This document shows, piece after piece, positions 11,655 to 21,260 of a stretch of 64,000 nucleotides of DNA. The stretch comes from Paracoccus lutimaris. GTDB lineage: Bacteria > Pseudomonadota > Alphaproteobacteria > Rhodobacterales > Rhodobacteraceae. The notes under the pieces were generated by a model. It made no database searches, was not told where the DNA came from, and saw only the letters and a list, made by a program, of their open reading frames with translations. Where the stretch lies: positions 62,001 to 126,000 of the forward strand of contig NZ_QPJL01000004.1 of NCBI RefSeq assembly GCF_003337565.1, given 5' to 3'. The position numbers were made by a program, and so were the translations under genes. Every line of letters begins with the position of its first letter. The stretch's first letter is position 1.

Positions 11655-12698
11655 ATGACCAAATTCGTAACGCTCCGACGCCCTGACGACTGGCACCTGC
11701 ATCTGCGCGATGGCGAGATGCTGCGGGCAGTCGCCTCATATTCCAGCCATTTCGGCCGTGCGATCATCATGCCCAATCTCGTGCCGCCGGTGGTGACCGG
11801 GGCGCAGGCCAGCGCATATCGCGACCGCATCACCGCCGCGCTGGGACAGAAGATGACGTTGCGTCCGCTTATGACGCTTTATCTGACCGAATCGACCGAT
11901 CCGGCCGATGTGGTCGCCGCCCATGCCGCCGGGATCATCTCGGCGGTCAAGCTGTATCCGGCGGGCGCGACGACGAATTCCGCCTCGGGCGTGCGCGATT
12001 TCGACAAGGTGCGCGGCGTGCTGGACGCCATGGCCGAGGCTGGCATCCCGCTGTGTTTCCATGGCGAGGTAACCGACCCCGCCATCGACATCTTCGACCG
12101 CGAGGCCGTGTTTATCGACCGCGTGCTGGATCCGATCCGCCGCGCCACGCCCGGCCTGAAAGTGGTGATGGAACATATCACCACCTCGGACGGGGCCGAA
12201 TATGTCAGCGCCAATGACAATATCGGCGCGACCATCACCACGCATCACCTGGTCATCAACCGCAACCATATCCTCGCGGGCGGCATCCGGCCGCATTACT
12301 ATTGCCTGCCGGTCGCCAAGCGCGAAACCCACCGCCTGGCGCTGCGCCGCGCCGCGACCTCGGGCGATGCGCGCTTCTTCCTCGGCACCGACTCGGCCCC
12401 GCATCCCGACCGCGCCAAGGAATCGGCCTGCGGCTGCGCCGGCTGCTTCACCGCCCCGAACACCATGTCGATCCTCGCCCATGTCTTCGAGGAGGACGGC
12501 GCGCTCGACCGGCTCGAGGGTTTTACCTCGCTCAACGGTGCCGCCTTCTACGGCATGGCGGCAAATGACGACACGATCCGTCTTGTCAAACGCGACGTCC
12601 CGGCCGAATACCCCAGCCACATTCCCGCCGGGGACGAGACCGTGACCGTCTTTGACCCCGGCTTCCCGCTCTACTGGCATGTCGAGGACCCCGCATGA
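11655..12698 (+). CDS. pyrC: Dihydroorotase (class II)
   Basis: The 347-residue zinc amidohydrolase cyclises carbamoyl-aspartate to dihydroorotate in pyrimidine synthesis. Metal ligands HLH sit at 14-16 ([10 protein letters not shown]), the lysine that is normally carboxylated is Lys99 in [11 protein letters not shown], and TDSAPH carries the conserved Asp. Length and motifs match the E. coli-type enzyme. Its last four bases overlap the pyrE start (ATGA), so the two genes form a translationally coupled unit. The start follows a gaggaaaaga Shine-Dalgarno. Confidence 0.97.
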   Translation: MTKFVTLRRPDDWHLHLRDGEMLRAVASYSSHFGRAIIMPNLVPPVVTGAQASAYRDRITAALGQKMTLRPLMTLYLTESTDPADVVAAHAAGIISAVKLYPAGATTNSASGVRDFDKVRGVLDAMAEAGIPLCFHGEVTDPAIDIFDREAVFIDRVLDPIRRATPGLKVVMEHITTSDGAEYVSANDNIGATITTHHLVINRNHILAGGIRPHYYCLPVAKRETHRLALRRAATSGDARFFLGTDSAPHPDRAKESACGCAGCFTAPNTMSILAHVFEEDGALDRLEGFTSLNGAAFYGMAANDDTIRLVKRDVPAEYPSHIPAGDETVTVFDPGFPLYWHVEDPA

Positions 12699-13366
12699 CC
12701 CTGCCCTTCCCCCCGCGCGAGGAAATCGCCCGACTGACCGCCCGCATGCTGCTGGAGATCAAGGCCGTGCATTTCAACACGGCCGAGCCTTTCACCTATT
12801 CCTCGGGCCTCAAGGGGCCGACCTATATCGATTGCCGCAAGCTGATCAGCTATCCGCGCATCCGTTCGACGCTGATGGACTTCCTGACCGCAACCGTGCT
12901 GCGCGACGCGGGCTTTGATGCCTTCGACAATATCGCCGGCGGTGAGACGGCGGGCATCCCCTTCGCCGCCCTCGTGGCCGAGCGGATGGAACTGCCGATG
13001 ACCTATGTGCGCAAGAAACCCAAGGGTTACGGCCGCAATGCCCGCATCGAAGGCACCATGACCGAAGGCCAGCGCGTGCTGCTGGTCGAGGATCTGACCA
13101 CCGATGGCGGCTCCAAGCTCAGCTTCGTCGATGCGATCCGCGAAACCGGCGCGACCTGCGCCCATACGGCGGTGATCTTTTACTACGGCATCTTCCCTGA
13201 CACCACGCAGCGCCTGGCCGATCACGGTGTACAGCTGCATCACCTGTGCACCTGGTGGGACGTGCTGGCCGAGGCAAAGGCGCAGAACTTCTACGACGCC
13301 GCGACCCTGGCCGAGGTCGAAAGCTTCCTCAGCGACCCGCGCGCCTGGCAGGCCGCGCATCCCTGA
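12695..13366 (+). CDS. pyrE: Orotate phosphoribosyltransferase
   Basis: The 223-residue enzyme attaches phosphoribose from PRPP to orotate, giving OMP. The PRPP-binding loop [13 protein letters not shown] is at 128-140 and the N-terminal region has the orotate-site sequence [15 protein letters not shown] (37-51). It overlaps the pyrC stop by four bases. A weak GC-rich hairpin follows, then 100 bases to dnaB. Confidence 0.96.
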   Translation: MTLPFPPREEIARLTARMLLEIKAVHFNTAEPFTYSSGLKGPTYIDCRKLISYPRIRSTLMDFLTATVLRDAGFDAFDNIAGGETAGIPFAALVAERMELPMTYVRKKPKGYGRNARIEGTMTEGQRVLLVEDLTTDGGSKLSFVDAIRETGATCAHTAVIFYYGIFPDTTQRLADHGVQLHHLCTWWDVLAEAKAQNFYDAATLAEVESFLSDPRAWQAAHP

Positions 13367-13395
13367 CCCTTTCTTCTTCACATAAATATCCATGC

Positions 13396-13426
13396 GACCG
13401 CGCCACCCGACAGGCGGCGCGGTCTT
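13396..13426 (+). terminator. Possible terminator after pyrE
   Basis: Nine-base perfect arms (gaccgcgcc at 13396-13404 and ggcgcggtc at 13416-13424) lie 30 bases after the pyrE stop. Only two T residues follow, so it is a weak candidate. Confidence 0.45.
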
Positions 13427-13512
13427 AGGCACTATCGCCCATGGACCCAAGCCCCCCCGATATGGAATAAGGGGGCCTTGCGAGAATCGGACACCAGCCG
13501 GAGCCATCACGG

Positions 13513-15012
13513 ATGAGCGAATTGCGCGCCGTTGAAATCAGGAGACCCAGCGAGATCGCCTCGATCGTGGCCGAACAGGCTGTCCCCTTCTCGATCGAGG
13601 CCGAGCAGCAGCTTCTCGGCGCACTCCTGACCAATAACGAGGTCTATGACCACGTCTCGCGCATCATCGGCGCCAAGCATTTCTACGACCCCGTGCACCG
13701 CCGCATCTATGAAATCAGCGCCGAGCGCATCGCCAAGAACGCGCTGGCCAGCCCGGTGACGATCAAGGCCTTCATGGAACATGATGCGGGCCTCAAGGAA
13801 CTGGGCGGGCCGGCCTATCTGGCCCGTCTGGCGGGGGCAGCGATCTCGTCCCATGCCGCGCGCGACTATGCGCAGATGATCCGCGAATTCGCCCTGCGCC
13901 GCGAACTCATCAACCTTGGTCAGGACATTTCCTCGCGCGCGCAGACCGTCTCGGTCAGCGATTCGGCCGAGGACCAGATCAAGGAGGCCGAGCAGGTCCT
14001 TTACAAGCTCGGCGAGCAGGGCGTGGCCGAGCGCGGCTTTCAAAGCTTTCTGGCCGCCGTCACCGGGGCGCTGAATGCCGCCAATGCCGCCTTCAGCCGC
14101 GGCGGCGGGCTCTCGGGCGTGTCCTCGGGTCTGACCGATCTGGATGGCAAGATGGGCGGCCTGAACCGCTCGGACCTGATCATTCTGGCCGGACGCCCCT
14201 CGATGGGGAAAACCTCGCTGGCGACCAACATCGCCTTCAACGTCGCGAAAGCCCACAAGATGGGCGAATTGCCCGATGGCAGCCATGGCACGGTCGCGGG
14301 CGGCGTCGTCGGCTTCTTCTCGCTGGAGATGTCGGCCGAACAGCTTGCCGCCCGTATCCTCTCCGAAGCGGCCGAGGTGCCCAGCGAATCGATCCGCCGC
14401 GGCGACATGACCGAGGACGAGTTCCGCCGCTTCGTCAAAGCCGCGCATGACCTGCAGAACTGCCCGCTCTTCATCGACGACACGCCGGCGCTGCCGATCA
14501 ACCAGCTGGCCGCCCGCGCCCGCAAGCTCAAGCGCACCATGGGCCTTGACCTACTGATCGTGGACTATCTTCAGCTTCTGCGCGCCGCCACCGCCAAGGA
14601 CAGCCGCGTGAACGAGGTCTCGGAAATCACCCAAGGGCTGAAGGCCATCGCCAAGGAACTGGACATCCCGGTGATCGCGCTGTCGCAGCTGTCGCGTCAG
14701 GTCGAAAGCCGCGAAGACAAGCGCCCGCAGCTCTCCGACCTGCGCGAATCCGGCTCGATCGAGCAGGACGCCGATATCGTCATGTTCGTCTTCCGCGAGG
14801 AATATTACCGCGAGCGTGAAAAGCCCGCCGACCACGATCTGGACAAGATGGCTGCATGGCAACAGATCATGGAATCCTGCCATGGCAAGGCCGAGGTCAT
14901 CATCGGCAAGCAGCGCCACGGCCCTATCGGCACGGTGGAGCTCAGCTTCGAGGGCCGCTTCACCCGCTTTGGCAACCTTGAAAAGCACCGCAGCTGGGAC
15001 CGCGCTGAATGA
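13513..15012 (+). CDS. dnaB: Replicative DNA helicase
   Basis: The 499-residue hexameric helicase unwinds DNA at the replication fork. The N-terminal DnaB domain begins near residue 25 (PFSIEAEQQLLGALL) and the RecA-like C-terminal domain has Walker A GRPSMGKTS at 227-235, Walker B in DLLIVDYLQLL, and the DLRESGSIEQDAD motif near the end. No intein is present. Its stop overlaps the start of the DUF486 gene by four bases (ATGA). It follows pyrE in the same direction after about 145 bp. Confidence 0.97.
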   Translation: MSELRAVEIRRPSEIASIVAEQAVPFSIEAEQQLLGALLTNNEVYDHVSRIIGAKHFYDPVHRRIYEISAERIAKNALASPVTIKAFMEHDAGLKELGGPAYLARLAGAAISSHAARDYAQMIREFALRRELINLGQDISSRAQTVSVSDSAEDQIKEAEQVLYKLGEQGVAERGFQSFLAAVTGALNAANAAFSRGGGLSGVSSGLTDLDGKMGGLNRSDLIILAGRPSMGKTSLATNIAFNVAKAHKMGELPDGSHGTVAGGVVGFFSLEMSAEQLAARILSEAAEVPSESIRRGDMTEDEFRRFVKAAHDLQNCPLFIDDTPALPINQLAARARKLKRTMGLDLLIVDYLQLLRAATAKDSRVNEVSEITQGLKAIAKELDIPVIALSQLSRQVESREDKRPQLSDLRESGSIEQDADIVMFVFREEYYREREKPADHDLDKMAAWQQIMESCHGKAEVIIGKQRHGPIGTVELSFEGRFTRFGNLEKHRSWDRAE

Positions 15013-15371
15013 ACCTGCCGGTCCCGCTGGTGACCGTCGGGCTGCTGATCGCGTCGAACCTGTTCATGACCGTCGCCTGGTACGGGCATCTGAAGTTCAA
15101 GGCCGCACCGCTGATCACGGTGATTCTGGTCAGCTGGGGCATCGCCTTTTTCGAATATGTCCTGCAGGTGCCCGCGAACCGCATCGGTTACGGGCATTTC
15201 AGCGCCGCCCAGCTGAAAACCATCCAGGAGGTCATCAGCCTGTCGGTCTTCGTGCTGTTTTCATGGGCCTATCTGGGCGAAAAGCTGACCTGGAACGTGG
15301 CGCTCGGCTTTGCCTTCATCTGTCTGGGCGCCTTCCTGATCTTTCAGAACTTCGGCGGCTCCGGGCATTGA
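15009..15371 (+). CDS. DUF486 (DMT-superfamily-like) membrane protein
   Basis: The 120-residue protein has four hydrophobic segments and ends AFICLGAFLIFQNFGG. Its sequence (TVAWYGHLKF, FFEYVLQVPANRIGY) matches the DUF486 family, small four-helix membrane proteins related to drug/metabolite transporters; no substrate is established. The start overlaps the dnaB stop by four bases, so it is probably translated from the dnaB transcript. The link to replication is likely only positional. Confidence 0.85.
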   Translation: MNLPVPLVTVGLLIASNLFMTVAWYGHLKFKAAPLITVILVSWGIAFFEYVLQVPANRIGYGHFSAAQLKTIQEVISLSVFVLFSWAYLGEKLTWNVALGFAFICLGAFLIFQNFGGSGH

Positions 15372-15426
15372 TACCTGCGCCCGGCGCATGCGGGCGGTTG
15401 CCATTTCCCGCCGCAAGCGGGAAACA

Positions 15427-16653
15427 ATGGGCATGAGTCCCGAAAATCCCCCCTCAGCCCCGCCCGCGCCCCGACGCCCCAGCCTTGTGACGCTGGTCGC
15501 GATCTCGGCGGCAGGCGCCTTCAGCATGAACATCTTTCTGCCGTCCCTGCCGGGCATGGCCGAGGATTTCGGCGTCGATTACGCGCTGATGCAGCTTTCC
15601 GTCTCGGCCTTTCTGGGGGTCAGCGCGGTGGTGCAACTGTTCTGTGGACCGATCAGCGACCGCTATGGCCGCAGGCCCGTGGTGCTGTGGTCGCTGGCGA
15701 TCTTTCTGCTGGCGACGCTGGGCACGCTCGTTGCACCCACGGCCGGGTGGTTTTTGTTCTTTCGCATGGTGCAGGCGGTGATCACCACCGGCTTCGTGAT
15801 CAGCCGCGCGGTGGTGCGCGACATGGTCCCGGCCGAACAGGCCGCCAGCATGATCGGCTATGTCACCATGGCGATGTCGCTGGTGCCGATGGTGGCGCCG
15901 GTCCTTGGCGGGACGCTGGACGAGCTCTTCGGCTGGCGCGCCAGTTTCATGGCCATGGCGATGGTCGGGGCGGCAGTGCTGATGCTGTGCTGGTTCGACC
16001 TTCATGAGACCGCGCGCGGCGGCGGCATCCCGATGCGCCAGCAGGTCGCCACCTATCCGGTGCTGGCGCGCTCGCAGCGGTTCTGGGGCTATTCTCTGGC
16101 CGCGACGCTCAGCGCCGGGTCGTTTTACGCCTATCTGGGCGGCGCGCCCTTTGTGGGCCGGCATGTGCTGCACCTGTCGCCGGCCGAGGTCGGCTATTGG
16201 TTCGCCGCGCCCTCGATCGGCTATGCCCTGGGGAATTTCGCCTCGGCGCGGTTCTCGATCCGGGTGGGGATGAACCGGATGATCCTGCTCGGGGCGCTGA
16301 TCTGCGCGCTGGCGCTGACGGTGGCGCTGGCGCTGGACCTGATGGGCCATCACGAACCCCTGGTGTTTTTCGGCGCCGTCGCCTGCATGGGCCTCGGCAA
16401 TGGCATGCTGCTGCCCAATGCCAATGCCGGCATGATGAGCGTGCGCCCCGAGCTTGCCGGCACCGCCAGCGGCCTTGGCGGCGCCATGTCGGTGGCGGGC
16501 GGCGCCGGGCTTGCCGCGCTGTCGGGCGCATTCCTGCATGAAGGCGCAACCGCCGCGCCGCTTCTGGTCATCATGGCCGGTTCGGCGGGCGGCTCGGTGC
16601 TGGCGATCCTGTGGGTGCTCTGGCGCGAACGCCAGATCATGCAGGGCCGCTGA
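15427..16653 (+). CDS. MFS exporter, Bcr/CflA family
   Basis: This 408-residue major-facilitator protein has about 12 membrane segments. The loop 2-3 motif is GPISDRYGRRPVVL and the first helix contains MNIFLPSLPGMAEDF, both typical of Bcr/CflA multidrug-efflux proteins. The ATG at 15427 has a gcgggaaac sequence upstream; ATG 15433 is an alternative. It lies just upstream of the ScfR-type regulator but is separated from it by the paired TTTGCAAA sites, so co-transcription is doubtful. The substrate is unknown. Confidence 0.88.
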   Translation: MGMSPENPPSAPPAPRRPSLVTLVAISAAGAFSMNIFLPSLPGMAEDFGVDYALMQLSVSAFLGVSAVVQLFCGPISDRYGRRPVVLWSLAIFLLATLGTLVAPTAGWFLFFRMVQAVITTGFVISRAVVRDMVPAEQAASMIGYVTMAMSLVPMVAPVLGGTLDELFGWRASFMAMAMVGAAVLMLCWFDLHETARGGGIPMRQQVATYPVLARSQRFWGYSLAATLSAGSFYAYLGGAPFVGRHVLHLSPAEVGYWFAAPSIGYALGNFASARFSIRVGMNRMILLGALICALALTVALALDLMGHHEPLVFFGAVACMGLGNGMLLPNANAGMMSVRPELAGTASGLGGAMSVAGGAGLAALSGAFLHEGATAAPLLVIMAGSAGGSVLAILWVLWRERQIMQGR

Positions 16654-16672
16654 GCCCTCTTGCGGGCACGGC

Positions 16673-16701
16673 TTTGCAAAGCGTATTCCTGCCTTTGCAA
16701 A
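16673..16701 (+). promoter_or_regulatory. Paired TTTGCAAA sites upstream of the ScfR-type regulator
   Basis: Two perfect TTTGCAAA palindromes (16673-16680 and 16694-16701) lie 13 bases apart, a centre-to-centre distance of 21 bp or two helical turns. They are immediately upstream of the regulator start at 16715. TTTGCAAA pairs are, from memory, the recognition motif of PccR, an ScfR-family regulator of Rhodobacter sphaeroides, there with a four-base spacer. Autoregulation is a natural inference. Confidence 0.7.
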
Positions 16702-16714
16702 GGCAGGTATCGCG

Positions 16715-18109
16715 ATGGCCACCCAAAAGATCTATGCAGGCGCCTCGTTGCGCGAAACCCGGGGCCGCGCCGGCCTGACCCAGCGCGCATTCGCCGACCG
16801 GCTGGGCGTGTCGCTGCCCTATCTGTCGCAGATGGAGAACAATCACCGCCCGGTCTCGGCGGGCGTGCTGTTGCGGCTGGCATCGGAATTCTCGGTCGAT
16901 CTGGGGGCGATGGCGGTGGGCGACGCCGACCGCATGGTTCTGGACATGGCCGAGGCGCTGGCCGATCCCTTGTTCGACAGCCCGCCGCCCCGCGCCGATC
17001 TGCGGCTGGCCGCAACCAACGCCCCCGCATTCGCGCGCGCCTTCCTTGACCTTTACCGCGCCCATCGCGAGGGACAGGAACGCCTTGCCGCCATGGACGA
17101 GGCGCTTGGCGCCGGCGCCCAGAACGCCACCTCATCGCCATGGGAGGAAGTGCGGGACTTTTTCCACTATTGCGACAACTATATCGACGCCGTCGACCGC
17201 GCCGCCGAGCATTTCGCCCGCCAGCGCCCCGACATGCCGCCCCTGCAAGGCGCCATCAATGCGCTGTCGGATCGCGGCATCGACGTCGCCATGGCCGAAC
17301 TGGGCAGCGGCCCGGTCTATCTGCGCGACGGCAAGCGCATCACCCTGAATGCCACCGCCGAGCCCGCCACGCAGGCATTCCAGCTTTTGCACCTGCTGGC
17401 GCTGGAAACCCGCGGCGACCTGCTGGAGGCGACGCTGGAACTGGCGCGGTTCCGCAGCCCCTCGGCCCGCAATATCGCCCGGCTGGGGCTGGCCAATTAC
17501 TTCGCCGGGGCCGCGATGATGCCTTACGCCCGCTTTCTCGAGGCGGCGCGGGCCCAGCGTCACGACCTCGAACGGCTCGCGCATCTGTTCCATGCCTCGC
17601 TGGAGCAGGTGGCGCACAGGCTTTCAACCATGCAGCGCGGCGGCAACCGGGGCGTGCCGTTCTTTTTCGTCCGCGTCGATCAGGCCGGCACCATCACCAA
17701 GCGCCATTCCGCGACGCGGATGCAATTCGCGCGCTTTGGTGGTGCCTGTCCGCTGTGGAACGTGCATCAGGCCTTTGAAACGCCGGGCCGCTTTCTGCGC
17801 CAACTCGCCGAGACCCCGGACGGCAAGCGCTATCTGCTGCTGGCGCGGGACGTCTCGAAACCCGGCGGCGCCTTTGGCGCGCCGGTGCGCCGCTTTGCCA
17901 TCGGCCTTGGCTGCGAGATCAGCCATGCGCGGGAAATGGTCTATGCCGACGGGCTGGATGTCGGAAACCCGCAGCTCTTCGAGCCGATCGGCGTGTCCTG
18001 CCGGATTTGCCCGCGCCCGAATTGCCACCAGCGTTCGGTGCCGCCGATGGATCGCCATATCCGCATCCCGCAGGACCGTCCCGGCCCCCTGCCCTATGAG
18101 ATCACCTGA
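16715..18109 (+). CDS. ScfR/PccR-family short-chain acyl-CoA regulator (XRE HTH + IrrE-like)
   Basis: The 464-residue protein has an XRE helix-turn-helix at about 8-65 (LTQRAFADRLGVSLPYLSQM), a central DUF955/IrrE-like region, and a C-terminal DUF2083-type region with Cys429, Cys432 and Cys437 in SCRICPRPNC. This architecture defines the ScfR family, which senses short-chain acyl-CoA esters; PccR activates propionyl-CoA carboxylase genes. The start was chosen because the upstream frame runs through the MFS gene in another frame. Paired TTTGCAAA sites lie 14 bases upstream. Whether it is the PccR orthologue or another subgroup (RamB- or MccR-like) cannot be decided here. Confidence 0.85.
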   Translation: MATQKIYAGASLRETRGRAGLTQRAFADRLGVSLPYLSQMENNHRPVSAGVLLRLASEFSVDLGAMAVGDADRMVLDMAEALADPLFDSPPPRADLRLAATNAPAFARAFLDLYRAHREGQERLAAMDEALGAGAQNATSSPWEEVRDFFHYCDNYIDAVDRAAEHFARQRPDMPPLQGAINALSDRGIDVAMAELGSGPVYLRDGKRITLNATAEPATQAFQLLHLLALETRGDLLEATLELARFRSPSARNIARLGLANYFAGAAMMPYARFLEAARAQRHDLERLAHLFHASLEQVAHRLSTMQRGGNRGVPFFFVRVDQAGTITKRHSATRMQFARFGGACPLWNVHQAFETPGRFLRQLAETPDGKRYLLLARDVSKPGGAFGAPVRRFAIGLGCEISHAREMVYADGLDVGNPQLFEPIGVSCRICPRPNCHQRSVPPMDRHIRIPQDRPGPLPYEIT

Positions 18110-18535
18110 GGGCGCCGCAAACGCGAGCCGGCGAATATGGTTCCGGTGACGCTGCGAAAACAGGGCGGGGAATCGTCCGGAATCACCCGGCGATTCCCTG
18201 TCCCGACGCGGTTTTGCCCAGCCGGGCGGCATCTCCGGGGGCGATCCGTCGCTTTGCAGCGCCACAACCGAAACCGACCCAGACTAAAGTTTTATATGCT
18301 ACATTTCTATTACAATTCATCCCATTGCGATGAATTCCGCGAATTTCGTACTTGCAGCAAAATTCAACCCCCAGATGATCACCGGCAATAATCCACCCGT
18401 TTCGATGTTTCCTGTCGGCATCATTCCGCCCAAAACCCGGACGGGGCCTGCGGGATTGTTGCGCTTTGAGCACAGCTCGGATTTATCCATCCTCGATCCA
18501 GACCGTCCATGCTCGACCGGTCCGGCACAAACAAC
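18110..18535. other. 426-bp intergenic region with an AT-rich tract
   Basis: No gene is supported here. An eight-base inverted repeat (gggaatcg at 18168-18175 and cgattccc at 18191-18198) could form a hairpin after the regulator gene but has no T run. Bases 18286-18360 are much richer in A and T than anything nearby (for example agttttatatgctacattt) and probably contain the promoter of the peptidase-bactofilin pair. Confidence 0.5.
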
Positions 18536-19846
18536 ATGGAACCCGGGACATTGCGCATCACCCATAGCCTGAATTCGGTGCTTGAGCGCTGGCTGCCAGA
18601 ACAGCGCCTCTTCCTGAAATCGGATCGCTCCACCCGCTTCCTGCGGCTGCGTCCGGTCACCCAGCTGATCGCTCTGGGCGGTATCGCCCTGGTCTTCGGC
18701 TGGTCGATCATCGCCAGCTCGATCCTGGTGATCGACGCGATCAGCGCTGGCTCCCTGCGCGACGAGGCCCGGCGCTCGCAAGGCGCGCTGGAGGCCCGGC
18801 TGACCGACCTGTCGGTCGAGCGCGACAGCCGCGCCGCCGAAGCCGTCGCCGCGCAAAACCGCTTTGCCGTGGCGCTGGACCAGGTGTCGCGCATGCAGTC
18901 GCAACTGTTGGACTCCGAGGCCCGCCGGCGCGAGCTGGAAACCGGCATCGGCGTGGTGCAGACCAGCCTGCAAGAGGCCGTCGAGGCCCATCATCAGGCC
19001 GAGGCCAAGGCAGGCGGTCACGCCGACGAGGCCATCGCCCCCGCCCGCACCGCCGAATTGCAGGCCGCGCTGGACATCCTGTCGAGCGAGCTGAAACAGG
19101 CTTCCAGCCAGCGCAGCCAGGCGGTGCAGGACGCCGAGGATGCGAAACGTCTGGCCGAGGCCGTCACGCTGGAGCGCGACCAGATCGTCGCCCGCAATGA
19201 CGAGATCCTGTCGCAGGTCGAGGACGCGATCAGCGTCTCGGTCGAGCCTCTGGACGACATGTTCCGCAGCGTCGGCATGAACCCGGATGAAGTCCTGCGC
19301 ACCGTGCGCCGGGGCTATTCCGGCCAAGGCGGCCCGCTGAACCCCATCGGCTATTCCTCAAGCGGCGATGCCGAGATTTCCGAGCGCGAGGCCAAGGCCA
19401 AGGAAATCCTGATCACGCTGGATCAGATGAACAGCTACCGCATCGCGGTGTCCAAGATGCCCTTGGCGATGCCGGTCAAATCGGCCTTTCGCTATACCTC
19501 GCCCTTCGGCCGCCGCTGGGGCCGCGCGCATGAAGGCATCGACATGGCCGGCCCGGTCGGCACGCCGATCTTTGCGACCGGCGACGGCGTGATCACCTTT
19601 GCCGGCTGGCAAAGCGGCTATGGCAACCTGATCAAGATCGAACACGAGCTGGGCACCGAGACCCGCTACGGTCACCTTTCCAAGATTCGCGTGAAAGTCG
19701 GCCAAAAGGTATCGCGCGGCAGCCGGATCGGTGATATGGGCAATACCGGTCGCTCGACCGGATCGCATCTTCACTATGAGGTCCGCGTGAACGGTCGCGC
19801 CGTGAACCCCATGAGCTTCATCAAGGCAGCCCAAAATGTTTTCTAA
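18536..19846 (+). CDS. M23-family peptidoglycan metallopeptidase with N-terminal membrane anchor
   Basis: The 436-residue protein has one membrane segment (about 43-68), a long coiled-coil region (about 72-235) and a C-terminal LytM/M23 domain. Zinc-site motifs are HEGIDMAG and GSHLHYEV, with the HxH at 411-413, so the catalytic set looks complete. Such proteins cleave peptide cross-bridges of murein in the periplasm. The ORF ends inside the bactofilin gene (11-bp overlap), so the two are translationally coupled. The start is uncertain: ATG 18509 is possible, and neither has a good Shine-Dalgarno. Confidence 0.88.
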   Translation: MEPGTLRITHSLNSVLERWLPEQRLFLKSDRSTRFLRLRPVTQLIALGGIALVFGWSIIASSILVIDAISAGSLRDEARRSQGALEARLTDLSVERDSRAAEAVAAQNRFAVALDQVSRMQSQLLDSEARRRELETGIGVVQTSLQEAVEAHHQAEAKAGGHADEAIAPARTAELQAALDILSSELKQASSQRSQAVQDAEDAKRLAEAVTLERDQIVARNDEILSQVEDAISVSVEPLDDMFRSVGMNPDEVLRTVRRGYSGQGGPLNPIGYSSSGDAEISEREAKAKEILITLDQMNSYRIAVSKMPLAMPVKSAFRYTSPFGRRWGRAHEGIDMAGPVGTPIFATGDGVITFAGWQSGYGNLIKIEHELGTETRYGHLSKIRVKVGQKVSRGSRIGDMGNTGRSTGSHLHYEVRVNGRAVNPMSFIKAAQNVF

Positions 19847-20342
19847 GACCCGCGTCACCGAACCCGGCCCCCGCAACCAGACGCCCGAACAGGCCGAAGC
19901 GCCGCGCAGTCTTGACTCGAATTACGACGTCCCTGCCTCGGCCGCGCCGTCGCGCCCGCGCACCAGCGGCCCCTCGGTCCTGTCCTCGGATCTGACGGTC
20001 AAGGGCAATATCCAGACCCAGGGCGACATTCAGGTCGAGGGCACCATCGAGGGCGATATCCGCGCCCATCAGCTGGTCGTCGGTGAAAGCGCCACCATCC
20101 GCGGCGAGATCGTCGCCGAGGAAATCGTGGTCAATGGCCGCGTCATCGGCCGCGTGCGCGGCCTGAAAGTGCGCCTGTCGGCCACCGCCCGCGTCGAGGG
20201 CGACATCATCCACAAGACCATCGCCATCGAATCCGGCGCCCATTTCGAGGGCTCGGTCCAGCGTCAGGAAGATCCGCTGGCCAATGGCGTGACCCCGAAG
20301 CTGGCGCCGCCGGTCAATCGCGGCAACGCCGCCGACGAATGA
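19836..20342 (+). CDS. Bactofilin
   Basis: The 168-residue protein has a disordered, Pro/Ser-rich N-terminus (about 1-45), a bactofilin (DUF583) beta-helix core from about 48 to 145, seen as regular repeats such as VKGNIQTQGDIQVEGTIEGD, and a short tail. Bactofilins polymerise at the membrane and often recruit cell-wall enzymes; the adjoining M23 gene, overlapping by 11 bp, is the usual partner. A strong terminator follows. Confidence 0.93.
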   Translation: MFSKTRVTEPGPRNQTPEQAEAPRSLDSNYDVPASAAPSRPRTSGPSVLSSDLTVKGNIQTQGDIQVEGTIEGDIRAHQLVVGESATIRGEIVAEEIVVNGRVIGRVRGLKVRLSATARVEGDIIHKTIAIESGAHFEGSVQRQEDPLANGVTPKLAPPVNRGNAADE

Positions 20343-20369
20343 TCGCGGCGACGGACAGTCTTGCAGATC

Positions 20370-20399
20370 GGGCGGCCCTTGGGCCGCCCTTTGCTTTTG
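20370..20399 (+). terminator. Rho-independent terminator after bactofilin
   Basis: Nine-base perfect arms (gggcggccc at 20370-20378 and gggccgccc at 20381-20389) are followed by tttgctttt. It ends the peptidase-bactofilin transcript before the convergent DUF2189 gene. Confidence 0.87.
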
Positions 20400-20402
20400 C
20401 GC

Positions 20403-21260
20403 CTATTGCGGCAGGTTGTCGTCGGGCATCAGCTGGCGATACATGTGCCAGCTGGCGTGCCCCAGCACCGGCAGCACGATGAACAGGCCCAGAAACATCG
20501 GCATGATGCCGATGAACAGCATCCCGGCAATGATCGCGGCCCAGACCAGCATCACGACCGGATTGGCCGCAACCGCCTGAACGCTGGCGATGATGGCCGA
20601 GATCAGGTCCACCTCGCGGTCCAGAATCAGCGGCAGCCCGACCACGGTGATCGAGAACAGCACCGCCGCAAATCCGGCCCCGATCACGGTGCCGACCAGC
20701 AGCATCAGCAGCCCGCGCCCCTGAAACAGGATCTCGGGCGAGCTGCTGACATTGGTCAGCGACGACACCCCCATGAACAGCGCGAATGTGGTATGGGCGA
20801 CAAAGACCCAGAACATGAACATCAGCAGCACGACCATCGCCATCGAGGGCACCTGCCGGTCTTTTTGCGCCACCACGACCCCCAGCACCTGCCGCCAGTC
20901 AAGAGCCTCGTCCGCCTCGATCCGGCGGCTGACCTCATAAAGGCCGACGGCGGCAAAGGGGGCGATCAGCGGAAAGCCGACGACAAAGGGCATCAGCCAC
21001 CATTCCTGCCCCGCGGCGGTGGCGACGGCGGCCAGGACCAGCCCGCCCGCAACATAGAACGCGGCAAAGAACAGGCCAAAGGCCGGGGCGCGGCGGAAAT
21101 CGCGCCAGCCAGCGCGCAAGGCCGCCGGGATCGCGTCCATGCCGACGATATCGGGAATGGGAATCTCATCGGGGCCGCGATCGGGCGCCGGATCGGGCAG
21201 CGGCGGGCGCTCGGGATCGGGGATCGGCATGGGCTTGGGGTCGGACTGGGTTGCGGACAT
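20403..21260 (-). CDS. DUF2189 integral membrane protein
   Basis: The 285-residue product has a proline- and aspartate-rich cytoplasmic N-terminus (about 1-45) and then about six hydrophobic segments. The pattern matches the DUF2189 family, alphaproteobacterial membrane proteins of unknown role; LRAGWRDFRRAPAFGLFF is characteristic. I chose the ATG at 21260 because a strong ggaggag lies four bases upstream; a longer start at 21278 is possible. It is convergent with the bactofilin gene. Confidence 0.83.
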   Translation of the reverse strand: MSATQSDPKPMPIPDPERPPLPDPAPDRGPDEIPIPDIVGMDAIPAALRAGWRDFRRAPAFGLFFAAFYVAGGLVLAAVATAAGQEWWLMPFVVGFPLIAPFAAVGLYEVSRRIEADEALDWRQVLGVVVAQKDRQVPSMAMVVLLMFMFWVFVAHTTFALFMGVSSLTNVSSSPEILFQGRGLLMLLVGTVIGAGFAAVLFSITVVGLPLILDREVDLISAIIASVQAVAANPVVMLVWAAIIAGMLFIGIMPMFLGLFIVLPVLGHASWHMYRQLMPDDNLPQ

